Shown: positions 16,713 to 24,404 of the stretch, in pieces
Position numbering within the stretch: the first letter of the stretch is position 1
How the letters are laid out: each line of letters begins with the position of its first letter
Source: Ruminiclostridium cellobioparum DSM 1351 = ATCC 15832
Lineage (GTDB): Bacteria; Bacillota; Clostridia; Acetivibrionales; DSM-1351
Direction of reading: 5' to 3'
DNA: 44,490 bases
NCBI RefSeq assembly: GCF_000621505.1
Contig: NZ_KK211289.1
Coordinates: forward strand, 239,671 to 284,160
Translations under genes and position numbers: made by a program
The notes under the pieces: model-generated
What the model saw: only the letters and a program-made list of their open reading frames with translations
Databases searched by the model: none
Told to the model about the DNA's origin: nothing

Positions 16713-17516
16713 TCATATCTGCCTCCCTGCAGGCACACGCTTTGACATATCTTCTGTGCCGTAGTATCCGTTACAATAATCGCAAGCAATAATTTGCTCG
16801 GCTTTCATTAATTGACGCAACTTGTCTTTTCGTTCTTCAATATCGCCGACAAATATATCCAGGTAATCTTCATCACGAACCGGAATTTTACCAACTTCAG
16901 CCCCGCGTATAGAACGGCCGCACCAGTGCATTTGTCCACCGCGTACATACCATGACCCTCCGCGGTTAACATGTGAGCATTTAGAAAATACCTGCTTCAA
17001 TTCCGTTTCGGTACGTCCTTGCTGAATAAAATCACCTTGGTCTACCCAACCGTTATAATATTGCTCATCTCCGAAATATTTCAAATATTTGAAGGGAATC
17101 TTATTTTCTTCAAGAGTCCTTTGCAACTCAATACTTATATTCGGTTTTACACCGTAATCACTTGCATGTACAAACACACGGTCCTTGTATTCTTCCAGAA
17201 CCTCCATTAATTGCGGCTTTATAGGTACAGCACAATTTGTAAAAATCCAAAGCGTATCAAATTGCGAAACATACTCAAAGCAAAGTTCCAGCATTTTGGG
17301 TAATTCGGTATGCAATAATGGCTCACCTCCGGTAATCTGCAGCTTTTCAACATGGTCAACCACTTCAAATATAGCCTTTAATGTCCTTGAAAACTCCTCC
17401 ACTGTCATGTGTGGACGGTATTCATATTGCGGTACGAGTACACCGCATAACCGGCACCTCAAGTTACAGCGCATAGTTGGAGTTAAATTAACCATTGGTA
17501 AATTTAACTGTTCCAT
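16713..17516 (-). CDS. Radical SAM protein of the glycan island (short form)
   Basis: 267 residues. CNLRCRLC cluster motif near residue 20, ITGGEPLLH, IFTNCAVP, and later cysteines (KCSHVNRGG, MHWCGRS, CDYCNGYYG) that could bind an auxiliary cluster. It is a paralogue of the next upstream gene, aligning through the barrel and the THYGxxxxN-like strand (HASDYGVKPN). GGAGG 5 bases before ATG 17516; the annotated-looking in-frame ATG at 17543 lacks this. Substrate unknown; it lies between another radical SAM gene and the AlkP-like gene. Confidence 0.82.
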   Translation of the reverse strand: MEQLNLPMVNLTPTMRCNLRCRLCGVLVPQYEYRPHMTVEEFSRTLKAIFEVVDHVEKLQITGGEPLLHTELPKMLELCFEYVSQFDTLWIFTNCAVPIKPQLMEVLEEYKDRVFVHASDYGVKPNISIELQRTLEENKIPFKYLKYFGDEQYYNGWVDQGDFIQQGRTETELKQVFSKCSHVNRGGSWYVRGGQMHWCGRSIRGAEVGKIPVRDEDYLDIFVGDIEERKDKLRQLMKAEQIIACDYCNGYYGTEDMSKRVPAGRQI

Positions 17517-17526
17517 TAACTCCTCC

Positions 17527-18771
17527 TTAATAAAATTTATCAATTAATAAAAGCTCTTTAGTCTGCTCAGCTACGGGAACCTTATTCTCAAACTGGGAAC
17601 AATGATTACCAAAACAATACTTGCAAAACTTAAAATACTCACCGGTTTTTGAACGAGCTCTAAAATTCAAAATCCTATCTCTTAATTCCTCAGCAGATTC
17701 ATTGTCCGACAAATCCACATAATCACTTGGCGTATCTGATACTACGTTCATATTATTCATAACACTTCCCGGAGAACAAAGTGATATTTTCCCATTTTGG
17801 ATCATCAATACATTACATGCTGTACAATGTTTAAACTTTGAGACTAACTCTTCTTCTGTTGAATCAAGATATCCGAATTTAGGGCCCTCATCCCAATAAG
17901 TATAGTTTGTAACTTCGTATTTGATACAGTTCTTATCCAATATATTTTTTATGGTATCAACTTTTGTTGAAAGTGCGCCATAATGTGAAATGCGCATCGA
18001 AAACCTTTTTTCAGCTTTCATTGCTTCAATAAGATCATCGTTTGGAATAATAGTTCCATTGGTAATAGCATAAATGCGATCAATGCGTTTTTCTTCAGAA
18101 AGGCTTTTTATCATATATGGCAGGTCAGGATGAAGTAATGGCTCACCCCCATAAAAATCAACGACTCTGATATGTCCCAGTGCATCCAAAATACGTGTAA
18201 CATCCCCTAGTATTTTCTGTGAATTATAATGGCATGGTGATGAAATGTATGGAATAATCGTTGAACAATGCTTACAGCGCAAGGAGCATTTGGTTGTGAT
18301 ATTTAAGAATATCTGATCTATAACTTGATTATTTGCCTTTTGTTCTAATACTGCCGCAAGATATTGCTCAATAACCCTCACAGCATAATCAATTTCCATC
18401 CAGAAGTTATAGGAACTAAAGTCAATCATCATAAATAAAGATGTACAGTCAAACACTTTTGTAAATCCATACTTTCTTAATTCCTCCTCTATACTGTTAT
18501 GAAAAGAAGAGGTAATTATAATAACTGCATCCTGATGGTTCCGTTTAAGTTCTTCGGGAGAAATTATCTTATGGTCACAAAAGGTTGTTCCCCATTTATC
18601 TCTAGCTATGTCGCAAAAAGCCATAAATTCTATTCCTTGCTTTTTAAGACAATGAGCTGCCACGCCACCGACTTTTCCTGCGCCCCAAAGGACAAGATTA
18701 CCTTTATATCCAGGAAAATCAGGTTTTTCCCAATCGCTAAAATATTCCGGGTGTGGGTAATTGTAAATCAT
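17527..18771 (-). CDS. Radical SAM protein with N-terminal PglD-like Rossmann domain
   Basis: 414 residues. Residues 20-125 are a Rossmann-like domain (NLVLWGAGKVGGVAAHCLKKQGIEF, then IIITSSFHNSIEEEL), as at the N-terminus of PglD and some glycan enzymes. The radical SAM barrel follows with CSLRCKHC, FYGGEPLLHPDLP and AITNGTIIP; late cysteines HCTACNVLMI, SLCSPG and CKYCFGNHC may hold a second cluster. GGAGG lies before the ATG. It overlaps nothing and is 10 bases from the paralogous radical SAM gene. Suggests a fused sensor/sugar-binding and radical modification enzyme; reaction unknown. Confidence 0.82.
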   Translation of the reverse strand: MIYNYPHPEYFSDWEKPDFPGYKGNLVLWGAGKVGGVAAHCLKKQGIEFMAFCDIARDKWGTTFCDHKIISPEELKRNHQDAVIIITSSFHNSIEEELRKYGFTKVFDCTSLFMMIDFSSYNFWMEIDYAVRVIEQYLAAVLEQKANNQVIDQIFLNITTKCSLRCKHCSTIIPYISSPCHYNSQKILGDVTRILDALGHIRVVDFYGGEPLLHPDLPYMIKSLSEEKRIDRIYAITNGTIIPNDDLIEAMKAEKRFSMRISHYGALSTKVDTIKNILDKNCIKYEVTNYTYWDEGPKFGYLDSTEEELVSKFKHCTACNVLMIQNGKISLCSPGSVMNNMNVVSDTPSDYVDLSDNESAEELRDRILNFRARSKTGEYFKFCKYCFGNHCSQFENKVPVAEQTKELLLIDKFY

Positions 18772-18822
18772 AAAAGCCTCCTTTATAACATAGCCAAATA
18801 TTTTAATTTTTTTCTTGCACGG

Positions 18823-19677
18823 TCAAATCCTTTTCTCAAATTTATAAACTGTTGTATGTAAGCGGAAATCCACTGCATCTTTTAAATCAAATCCTAAGCC
18901 TAACATATATTGAATAATCTCATGATCAAACAATGCGTTATATCGGGTCCAATTGGTTCTTCTATATTCACGAGATACTCGTGGAAAATCATCATGCCCT
19001 AAAATAAAGCAAGTACAATTCTCACTTACAGTACGTAAATACCACTGCCAATCCTTGCAATAGCCTAGGTTGCCCATTGAAAGAATACATGTAGTATCAG
19101 GGTCATAGACTTTTAACGGAAATTCATATTTATTAAAATCACATAAAACAGTTTCATCGGTAAAAGTAATATAGTCAACCGGAACGTATTGTATATCCTT
19201 TGGAATAAAAACTCTAACCCTTTCATTTGACGCTCCCATATCAATCAAAGTTTCAATTCCTGTCCAATCAATTAACTTAGCGGCAATACCTAGCCGTGAT
19301 AGAGCATATTCATTATTCTCACATGCATTTCTCCCTACAGGATTATCGTTCCATTCAATATGTTTCCACAAACGCCTGCACTCATTATCTCCCACAAAGG
19401 CTATTCCCCATATAAAATGTTTTCCCTCTTCAAACCCCATATCTTTAAGTTGAAATGCAATTTCTGTGCGATAAACTATTGATCCGATTAAAATAAGAAT
19501 ATCTTCTTTGTTTTCACTTAAAAGTGCGTTAGGATGTTTAATTTCTTTTCCAAGATATGTTGTCCCAATTAGGTCAGTATCATTATCTACAAAATAATCA
19601 ACACCATTATATATTGCATCCTGATCCATTTCATAGCGGACAGCATAATCAAATCCACCAAAAATAATATGTTTCAT
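18823..19677 (-). CDS. PglD-N-like plus methyltransferase-like protein
   Basis: 284 residues. The first 85 (MKHIIFGGFDYAVRYEMDQ, GVDYFVDND, KEDILILIGS) are a PglD-N-like domain related to that of the next gene. From about 135 the pattern IETLIDMGASNERVRVFIPKDIQYVPVDYI resembles a SAM-methyltransferase fold with a weak glycine motif, then TCILSMGNLGYCKDW and CFILGHDDFPR. Catalysis is uncertain. AAGG precedes the ATG. The island has three proteins with this kind of N-terminus, which suggests a common carrier or intermediate (inference). Confidence 0.6.
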   Translation of the reverse strand: MKHIIFGGFDYAVRYEMDQDAIYNGVDYFVDNDTDLIGTTYLGKEIKHPNALLSENKEDILILIGSIVYRTEIAFQLKDMGFEEGKHFIWGIAFVGDNECRRLWKHIEWNDNPVGRNACENNEYALSRLGIAAKLIDWTGIETLIDMGASNERVRVFIPKDIQYVPVDYITFTDETVLCDFNKYEFPLKVYDPDTTCILSMGNLGYCKDWQWYLRTVSENCTCFILGHDDFPRVSREYRRTNWTRYNALFDHEIIQYMLGLGFDLKDAVDFRLHTTVYKFEKRI

Positions 19678-19806
19678 AATAGTATACCTTTCTCTATTCC
19701 GTATAGGCTGTAAATAGACTTCTTCTATGAATTTATTACTTTAGTATATCATTGTAATCTTATAATTTAAAAATTAAACTAAAATCGGAAACATATTTCA
19801 TTTTTC

Positions 19807-20490
19807 TCATAATTTTGTATTTAGGTTATATTCACTGCTCTGATAGTATTTTTGAATCCATCTCAATGCATTTTCGTAGTCAGCGTATGTATCTATTTCT
19901 TGAGAGCGAAGTTTTAAAATTCTAATTGGCAAAAACGGCTCTATCATTTGATACACGTGCCTTGTCCCATTAAACGTCCTTTTGTTAGAGATCTGTGCCA
20001 ATCCCGTCCATTCGTATTGCCCATTCAATTTTGAAAAAGAACCTACTTTTTCTATTCCATTTTCAAGATAAGTATTAACATACACTGGTTCTTCAGAATT
20101 TTTATCACATACCCCCACAAATTCATAATCACTTTCTAATACATTTTTTAGATCTTCAGGGTGTATTAATAAATCTCCATCTAAAGAAATAATTAAATTA
20201 TCTTCCTTTGTGTTCTTGACGCCTTTTACAAAACTAGCTGCAGTTCCTGTATTTCTAAAATCATGGTTAAATACAAAAATTACATCTTTTCTTTTATTTA
20301 ATACCGTTTCTATTACTTGTGTGTATTGGTATCCTACAACAATTCTAACATCTTCCACATCTTTTAATAAATCAAGCTGCCACTCTATTAGCGTTTTTCC
20401 GTGCAACTTAATTAGTGCCTTTGTCATATTCATTCCAAGCCTGGAGCCCATACCGGCACAACTTATAATAACTGTTTTAGAAACTGGCAT
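19807..20490 (-). CDS. Sugar/alcohol-phosphate nucleotidyltransferase
   Basis: 227 residues. TVIISCAGMGSRLGMNMTKALIKLHGKTLIEW is the NTP-transferase signature (G-x-G-x-R-x..PK-like), and SLDGDLLIHPED supplies the metal-binding Asp pair. It resembles the small nucleotidyltransferases of phosphocholine and flagellin-glycan loci, probably CTP-using. Its start lies inside the HAD gene (28-base overlap), so the two are translationally linked and probably act in sequence. GGAGG precedes the ATG. Confidence 0.82.
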   Translation of the reverse strand: MPVSKTVIISCAGMGSRLGMNMTKALIKLHGKTLIEWQLDLLKDVEDVRIVVGYQYTQVIETVLNKRKDVIFVFNHDFRNTGTAASFVKGVKNTKEDNLIISLDGDLLIHPEDLKNVLESDYEFVGVCDKNSEEPVYVNTYLENGIEKVGSFSKLNGQYEWTGLAQISNKRTFNGTRHVYQMIEPFLPIRILKLRSQEIDTYADYENALRWIQKYYQSSEYNLNTKL

Positions 20491-21074
20491 AATTTATCCT
20501 CCTGAAAAATCGCATGCGAAGCACAATCCATTACAGATACAGCCGGCATGTGAACACCCCCATAAGCAATACCGATATTGGCGAAACGCACCATTTCAGC
20601 ATCATTATTCCCATCTCCTATTGCAACATATGGGGAGGCAAAACTATTAGCAATATGCGCCTTATTGAGAACATAATTCACTCCTTTAACATAATCACCA
20701 TCTTCAGATAACAATGCTTTTGATGTAAAGTATCTGCAACCAATTCTATCACACAGACTACTAACCCAAACATCAAGATTACCTGTGATTATAAAGCAAC
20801 TTTCCTTATTTTCTTGTATAAAACTAACTATGTTCTCGTTCAATTTTATATTTTCTACAACATTTTTAACATCACTTATTTTAATGTTTCTAAATATCTC
20901 TACTCTTGATAAAAAACTTTCAACAAAAGGGATTTTTCCTGAAATAGTGAGCTGAGTCAATTCGTTTATTTGTTCATATAAACCTACGGTTTTAGCTATT
21001 TCAGGTAATATTTCCTGTGCTGTTACTGTACCATCTAAATCAAAGAAAAACGAGTATTTTATATTTTTGTACAT
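20463..21074 (-). CDS. HAD-superfamily phosphatase, SerB-like
   Basis: 203 residues. Motif I FFFDLDGTVTAQE, motif II IITGN, and motif IV YVAIGDGNNDAEMVRFANIGIAYGG define a HAD IB phosphatase like phosphoserine phosphatase. The ATG at 21074 is preceded by GGAGAAGG; the upstream in-frame ATG is unsupported. It overlaps the nucleotidyltransferase. The same pair type (HAD plus nucleotidyltransferase) occurs in the Clostridioides difficile flagellin locus that adds a phosphate-linked methyl-threonine; a similar role here is inference. Confidence 0.82.
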   Translation of the reverse strand: MYKNIKYSFFFDLDGTVTAQEILPEIAKTVGLYEQINELTQLTISGKIPFVESFLSRVEIFRNIKISDVKNVVENIKLNENIVSFIQENKESCFIITGNLDVWVSSLCDRIGCRYFTSKALLSEDGDYVKGVNYVLNKAHIANSFASPYVAIGDGNNDAEMVRFANIGIAYGGVHMPAVSVMDCASHAIFQEDKLCQFLKQLL

Positions 21075-21119
21075 TATACCTTCTCCATATAGAATTAATA
21101 ATTTCAGTATTATCAATAA

Positions 21120-21289
21120 GCCATAAATTCAAATAACAAATTTCTCTGACACGACTTGGCATAACACAATTATTATCCACAACAATGCGCGGAGGTCCCA
21201 TTACTTCTCTGAATCAATTATTTTCTAAAAAAATGTGATGTGGCATAGCTTCCCATTCCACCTACAATTCCAATAATATTCTCAGCCAT
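21120..21289 (-). pseudogene. Degraded aspartate/glutamate racemase fragment
   Basis: From ATG 21289 the minus strand reads MAENIIGIVGGMGSYATSHFF, the N-terminus of the aspartate racemase family, then stops at 21218. In another frame downstream it reads PPRIVVDNNCVMPSRVREICY, the family's next block with its first catalytic cysteine region. About a dozen codons between the blocks are lost or shifted, and the remaining 170 or so residues are missing, cut off by the HAD gene. The start overlaps the stop of the upstream small ORF. A non-functional remnant. Confidence 0.8.
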
Positions 21290-21479
21290 AAATTGTCACT
21301 CCCTTATCTGAACCGTTTAAATCCATGAAAAATGTATGATTCCTGTCTACAAAAAAAGAAACTTTACAACCATAGCTCTCAAGCATCCGGCGTAATGCTT
21401 CACACATATCACTGCAGCTGTACAGGACAATTTCACGCTTATTTGCCTTTTGATAAATAATATCTGCTACCCTTTTCAT
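21282..21479 (-). pseudogene. Truncated PglD-N-like fragment
   Basis: 65 codons from ATG 21479, overlapping the glycosyltransferase stop (ATGA). MKRVADIIYQ, IVLYSCSDMCEALRRMLESYGCKVSFFVDRN resembles the beginning of PglD-N-like domains found on two neighbouring proteins, but it stops after one strand-helix-strand unit. With the broken racemase directly behind it, I read it as the remnant of a longer gene; a short functional protein cannot be excluded. Confidence 0.45.
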
Positions 21480-22417
21480 AAGATATAATTCTCCATCCAA
21501 ATCTTTTCAAAGTCAAGTATGTAGGTACTGTTCATGAATTCAGCATAGTGTTCGGCCAATTCGCAGCGCATAGCTTTCAGATGTTCTTCGCAGTCTTTCA
21601 GGCCATTTGATATGATTTTATTGACCATCGAAATCTGAAAGGAAAAATCGAAATACCACCAATAATCAGCACGGTATGGGAATCGCTCGCACAACCACTC
21701 AGTTCTCTCACGGTATGCTTGCCTGTATGCATTAAGGTAGTCTATCGTTATATGCGTATCTTTTGTAGTCGCTGATGAATTGTTGCTCCCATGCCGGTAA
21801 ACTTTATATTTGGGTAATCCGTGATATGCAACAGTCTCTGCTTTTGCCAGGATCTTATAAAGCAAAGGGATATCGTCATATTGCCCCGTTTCCGAAAAAC
21901 GGATATCCTTAAACATCTCGGCTGAAATAAGCTTTGCAGGAAATCCCGTGCTATAGCGCCTTCGCCACATTAGAGCAATAATAGCCTCTTCTGCGCTCAT
22001 TACCGCTATATTATCACGGTCTCTGTCCGAAATCACAGCTCCGCTCTCTTCTTTTGCTACACCGCATATAGAGATATCTGCTTTATGATTCACCGCCAAT
22101 TTATATAAAAAGCTTAAGTAATCGGGAGCACATTCGTCGTCATCATCGGCAAAAGTAATATATGCACCTTGTGCTGCTTCCAATCCGGCATTCCGGCCAC
22201 TGCCGATATTGCCCCGTTCCCGGTGGACAACCTTGATTCTAGGGTCTTTGCAAGCATATTCATCTGCGATTGCTCCACTGCGATCTGTCGAACCATTGTC
22301 AACAATTATAAATTCATAATCAGAAAAATCCTGAGCTAAAATGGACTTTATGGCACGTTCAATGAATTTCTCCCGATTATATGTGAGCATAATTATACTA
22401 ATAGTAACATAACGCAT
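21476..22417 (-). CDS. Family 2 glycosyltransferase
   Basis: 313 residues. ISIIMLTYNREKFIERAIKSILAQDFSDYEFIIVDNGSTDRS, GSGRNAGLEAAQGAYITFADDDDE (DxD) and a later ETGQYDDIPLLYK block place it in GT2 with an inverting GT-A fold. The C-terminal part is aromatic-rich. AAGGTGG precedes the ATG. A sigma-28-type promoter lies 53 bases upstream (22470-22496), so this gene heads a transcription unit of the island tied to late flagellar expression. Confidence 0.85.
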   Translation of the reverse strand: MRYVTISIIMLTYNREKFIERAIKSILAQDFSDYEFIIVDNGSTDRSGAIADEYACKDPRIKVVHRERGNIGSGRNAGLEAAQGAYITFADDDDECAPDYLSFLYKLAVNHKADISICGVAKEESGAVISDRDRDNIAVMSAEEAIIALMWRRRYSTGFPAKLISAEMFKDIRFSETGQYDDIPLLYKILAKAETVAYHGLPKYKVYRHGSNNSSATTKDTHITIDYLNAYRQAYRERTEWLCERFPYRADYWWYFDFSFQISMVNKIISNGLKDCEEHLKAMRCELAEHYAEFMNSTYILDFEKIWMENYIL

Positions 22418-22469
22418 AGAACTGCTTCCACCTTTCCATGTGGCATTGATACTATACTCTTATATAACT

Positions 22470-22496
22470 ATATCGACATATTTCGCTAAAAATTTA
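22470..22496 (-). promoter_or_regulatory. Sigma-28-type promoter for the glycan genes
   Basis: The minus strand reads TAAA, exactly 15 bases, then GTCGATAT, one mismatch from the sigma-28 (SigD) consensus TAAA-N15-GCCGATAT. It is correctly placed and oriented before the glycosyltransferase at 22417. Confidence 0.65.
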
Positions 22497-22566
22497 TATC
22501 AAATAGAAAATATAATCTGTTAATATTTAATATTTAGATTAAATTGACTGGTGAATTATTTATATT

Positions 22567-23343
22567 TTACCACACCTTCCAAGGTGCTTGTCCGGATTCC
22601 CAAAGTCTTTCAAGTGCATATTTATCCCTCTGTGTATCCATACACTGCCAGAAAGCATAATGTTTATACGCTGCGATTCGTCTCTCCAAGGCAAGATTTT
22701 CCATAGGACCACGTTCAAAAACAGTACTGTCACCGGCAATGTACCTGAATATTTCAGGTTCCAACACCATAAACCCTCCATTTATCCACCCGCCGTCTTC
22801 CTTCGCTTTTTCTGTGAAACATTCTATTTTATTTGTATCGTCGTTAATATTAAGGACACCAAATCTTCCTCCGGGTTGAATCGCAGTCATTGTAGCCAAA
22901 ACCTTTTTTTCTCTGTGGTATTCAATCAGCTTGTTTATATTGATATCTGAAACCCCGTCACCATATGTAAAGAGAAAGGGTTCATTTTTTACGTATTTCT
23001 CTATCCTTTTAATTCTACCACCTGTTTGGGTGTTAAGACCTGTATCCACCAATGTTACTTTCCATGGCTCTGCAACATTATTATGAATAACCATTTTATT
23101 GCTTTCAGTAAAATCAAAAGTTATATCAGAAGTGTGAAGATAATAGTCAGCGAAAAACTCCTTTATCATATAGCCTTTATAACCAAGGCAAATAATAAAA
23201 TCATTATAGCCATAGTACGAGTATATCTTCATTATGTGCCACAGAATAGGTTTTTCGCCGATTTCAATCATCGGTTTTGGCCGTAAGTGTGATTCTTCAC
23301 TGATTCTTGTCCCATATCCGCCTGCCAGAATAACAACCTTCAC
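22567..23343 (-). CDS. rfbF: Glucose-1-phosphate cytidylyltransferase
   Basis: 258 residues, normal length. KVVILAGGYGTRISEESHLRPKPMIEIGEKPILWHIMKIYSYYG is the RfbF signature with catalytic Arg and Lys; FLFTYGDGVSDIN, MTAIQPGGRFGVL and GGWINGGFMVLEPE follow as in characterised enzymes. Reaction: CTP plus glucose-1-phosphate to CDP-glucose, the entry to CDP-deoxysugars. GTG start with AAGGG about 11 bases upstream. No CDP-glucose 4,6-dehydratase gene is in the window, so the pathway must continue elsewhere or CDP-glucose is used directly. Confidence 0.92.
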   Translation of the reverse strand: MKVVILAGGYGTRISEESHLRPKPMIEIGEKPILWHIMKIYSYYGYNDFIICLGYKGYMIKEFFADYYLHTSDITFDFTESNKMVIHNNVAEPWKVTLVDTGLNTQTGGRIKRIEKYVKNEPFLFTYGDGVSDININKLIEYHREKKVLATMTAIQPGGRFGVLNINDDTNKIECFTEKAKEDGGWINGGFMVLEPEIFRYIAGDSTVFERGPMENLALERRIAAYKHYAFWQCMDTQRDKYALERLWESGQAPWKVW

Positions 23344-23379
23344 TTTTTTTCACGCCCTTAGGTATAAATTAATTAGTAA

Positions 23380-23862
23380 CTATTTCTTCTTATCAAAGTA
23401 ATATGATTGTTGCGGTAACTTGCTTCCAATGTTATATCCGTTATTAACCGCCTGACCCTGCTTTATCTGACGTATCTCACTGCTAAGCTTGTCAAGAATG
23501 TCTCTGACTTTTGTGTTGTTCATACCTTCCAGTCTCTGTATCTGCTTTATAATATCATATATGGTTGTAATTATTTGTTTAAGCTCAGCAGCTCCATTAA
23601 GCTCCGACATCCTGACCTCCTCAAGGCTTTGAACCCCGAGTACGGTTTTAACTCTGGAGTAGTAAACCTCAAACGCCTGATCAAGTTCATCAATGCTATC
23701 CATCTGCTGCTGCTTCAAATCTATTATCTTCTGCAATTCATCAACTTGATCTTCTGTTATTACTTCGCTCTGCTCCTCCGTGAGCTTCAGTATTTGTCTT
23801 AACCCGTTAAGCTTTTTCTCCGACAATTCTAAAAGCTTCTGTATATATTGGTCAGCGTTCAT
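23380..23862 (-). CDS. FliT/FlgN-like flagellar export chaperone
   Basis: 160 residues, nearly all helical and coiled-coil (DQYIQKLLELSEKKLNGLRQILKLTEEQSEVITEDQVDELQKIIDLKQQQMD and so on in form). The shape and place directly after fliS match FliT- or FlgN-type chaperones that hold filament-cap or junction proteins. GGAGGTAACC precedes ATG 23862. Sequence is too variable to choose between FliT and FlgN; a separate FlgN is encoded at 37472. Confidence 0.65.
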   Translation of the reverse strand: MNADQYIQKLLELSEKKLNGLRQILKLTEEQSEVITEDQVDELQKIIDLKQQQMDSIDELDQAFEVYYSRVKTVLGVQSLEEVRMSELNGAAELKQIITTIYDIIKQIQRLEGMNNTKVRDILDKLSSEIRQIKQGQAVNNGYNIGSKLPQQSYYFDKKK

Positions 23863-23891
23863 GGTTACCTCCATTCATTAAGCCAAAACAA

Positions 23892-23919
23892 CCCCGCATA
23901 CAGAAATAGGTATACGAGG
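23892..23919 (-). terminator. Hairpin between fliS and the chaperone gene
   Basis: 10-base-pair stem (two G-U) CCTCGTATAC/GTATGCGGGG with an 8-base loop, followed on the minus strand by TTGTTTTGG. A weak terminator or mRNA-stabilising hairpin after fliS. Confidence 0.45.
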
Positions 23920-23952
23920 TGTTCAATTTACCTTGAATAACTTACAAACTCA

Positions 23953-24357
23953 TTACTTAGCTATAACTTCCTGTACAGGTGCAGGGTGTTTGGCAAGCTT
24001 CATGGCCTGGGACCAGGCATCCCTGAGTTCCTTTGCCATCCCCAGTACATCTCCGACTATAACATTATCCTTTTTCAGATTGGCTTGAGTAAGCTGCCTG
24101 TACATATAATCATATAGTAACTCCAGATTTTGTGAAACCTCATAATTCATATCCAGAGTTGTCATAAACTCGATTATTATGGCTTGTGCTTTAATAATGC
24201 TGTTATTTGCTCTCTCAATATTTTTTGCATCAATCGCAGACTGTGCCTGCATCAAAAACTTAACCAACCCATTATACAGCATCATTGTCAGTTCTTCCGG
24301 AGTTGCTGTATTTATGGAATTTGATTTATACTGGTCATAACCATTATTTGTTAACAT
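23953..24357 (-). CDS. fliS: Flagellin export chaperone FliS
   Basis: 134 residues. The start GYDQYKSNSINTATPEELTMMLYNGLVKFL and the later DMNYEVSQNLELLYDYMYRQL are diagnostic of FliS, the cytoplasmic chaperone that binds the C-terminus of flagellin. GGAGG precedes the ATG. It follows fliD, as in most Firmicutes. Confidence 0.95.
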   Translation of the reverse strand: MLTNNGYDQYKSNSINTATPEELTMMLYNGLVKFLMQAQSAIDAKNIERANNSIIKAQAIIIEFMTTLDMNYEVSQNLELLYDYMYRQLTQANLKKDNVIVGDVLGMAKELRDAWSQAMKLAKHPAPVQEVIAK

Positions 24358-24404
24358 TAGCCGGCAACCTCCTAATTAGTTTATATTTATAAGAATACAT
24401 TTAC

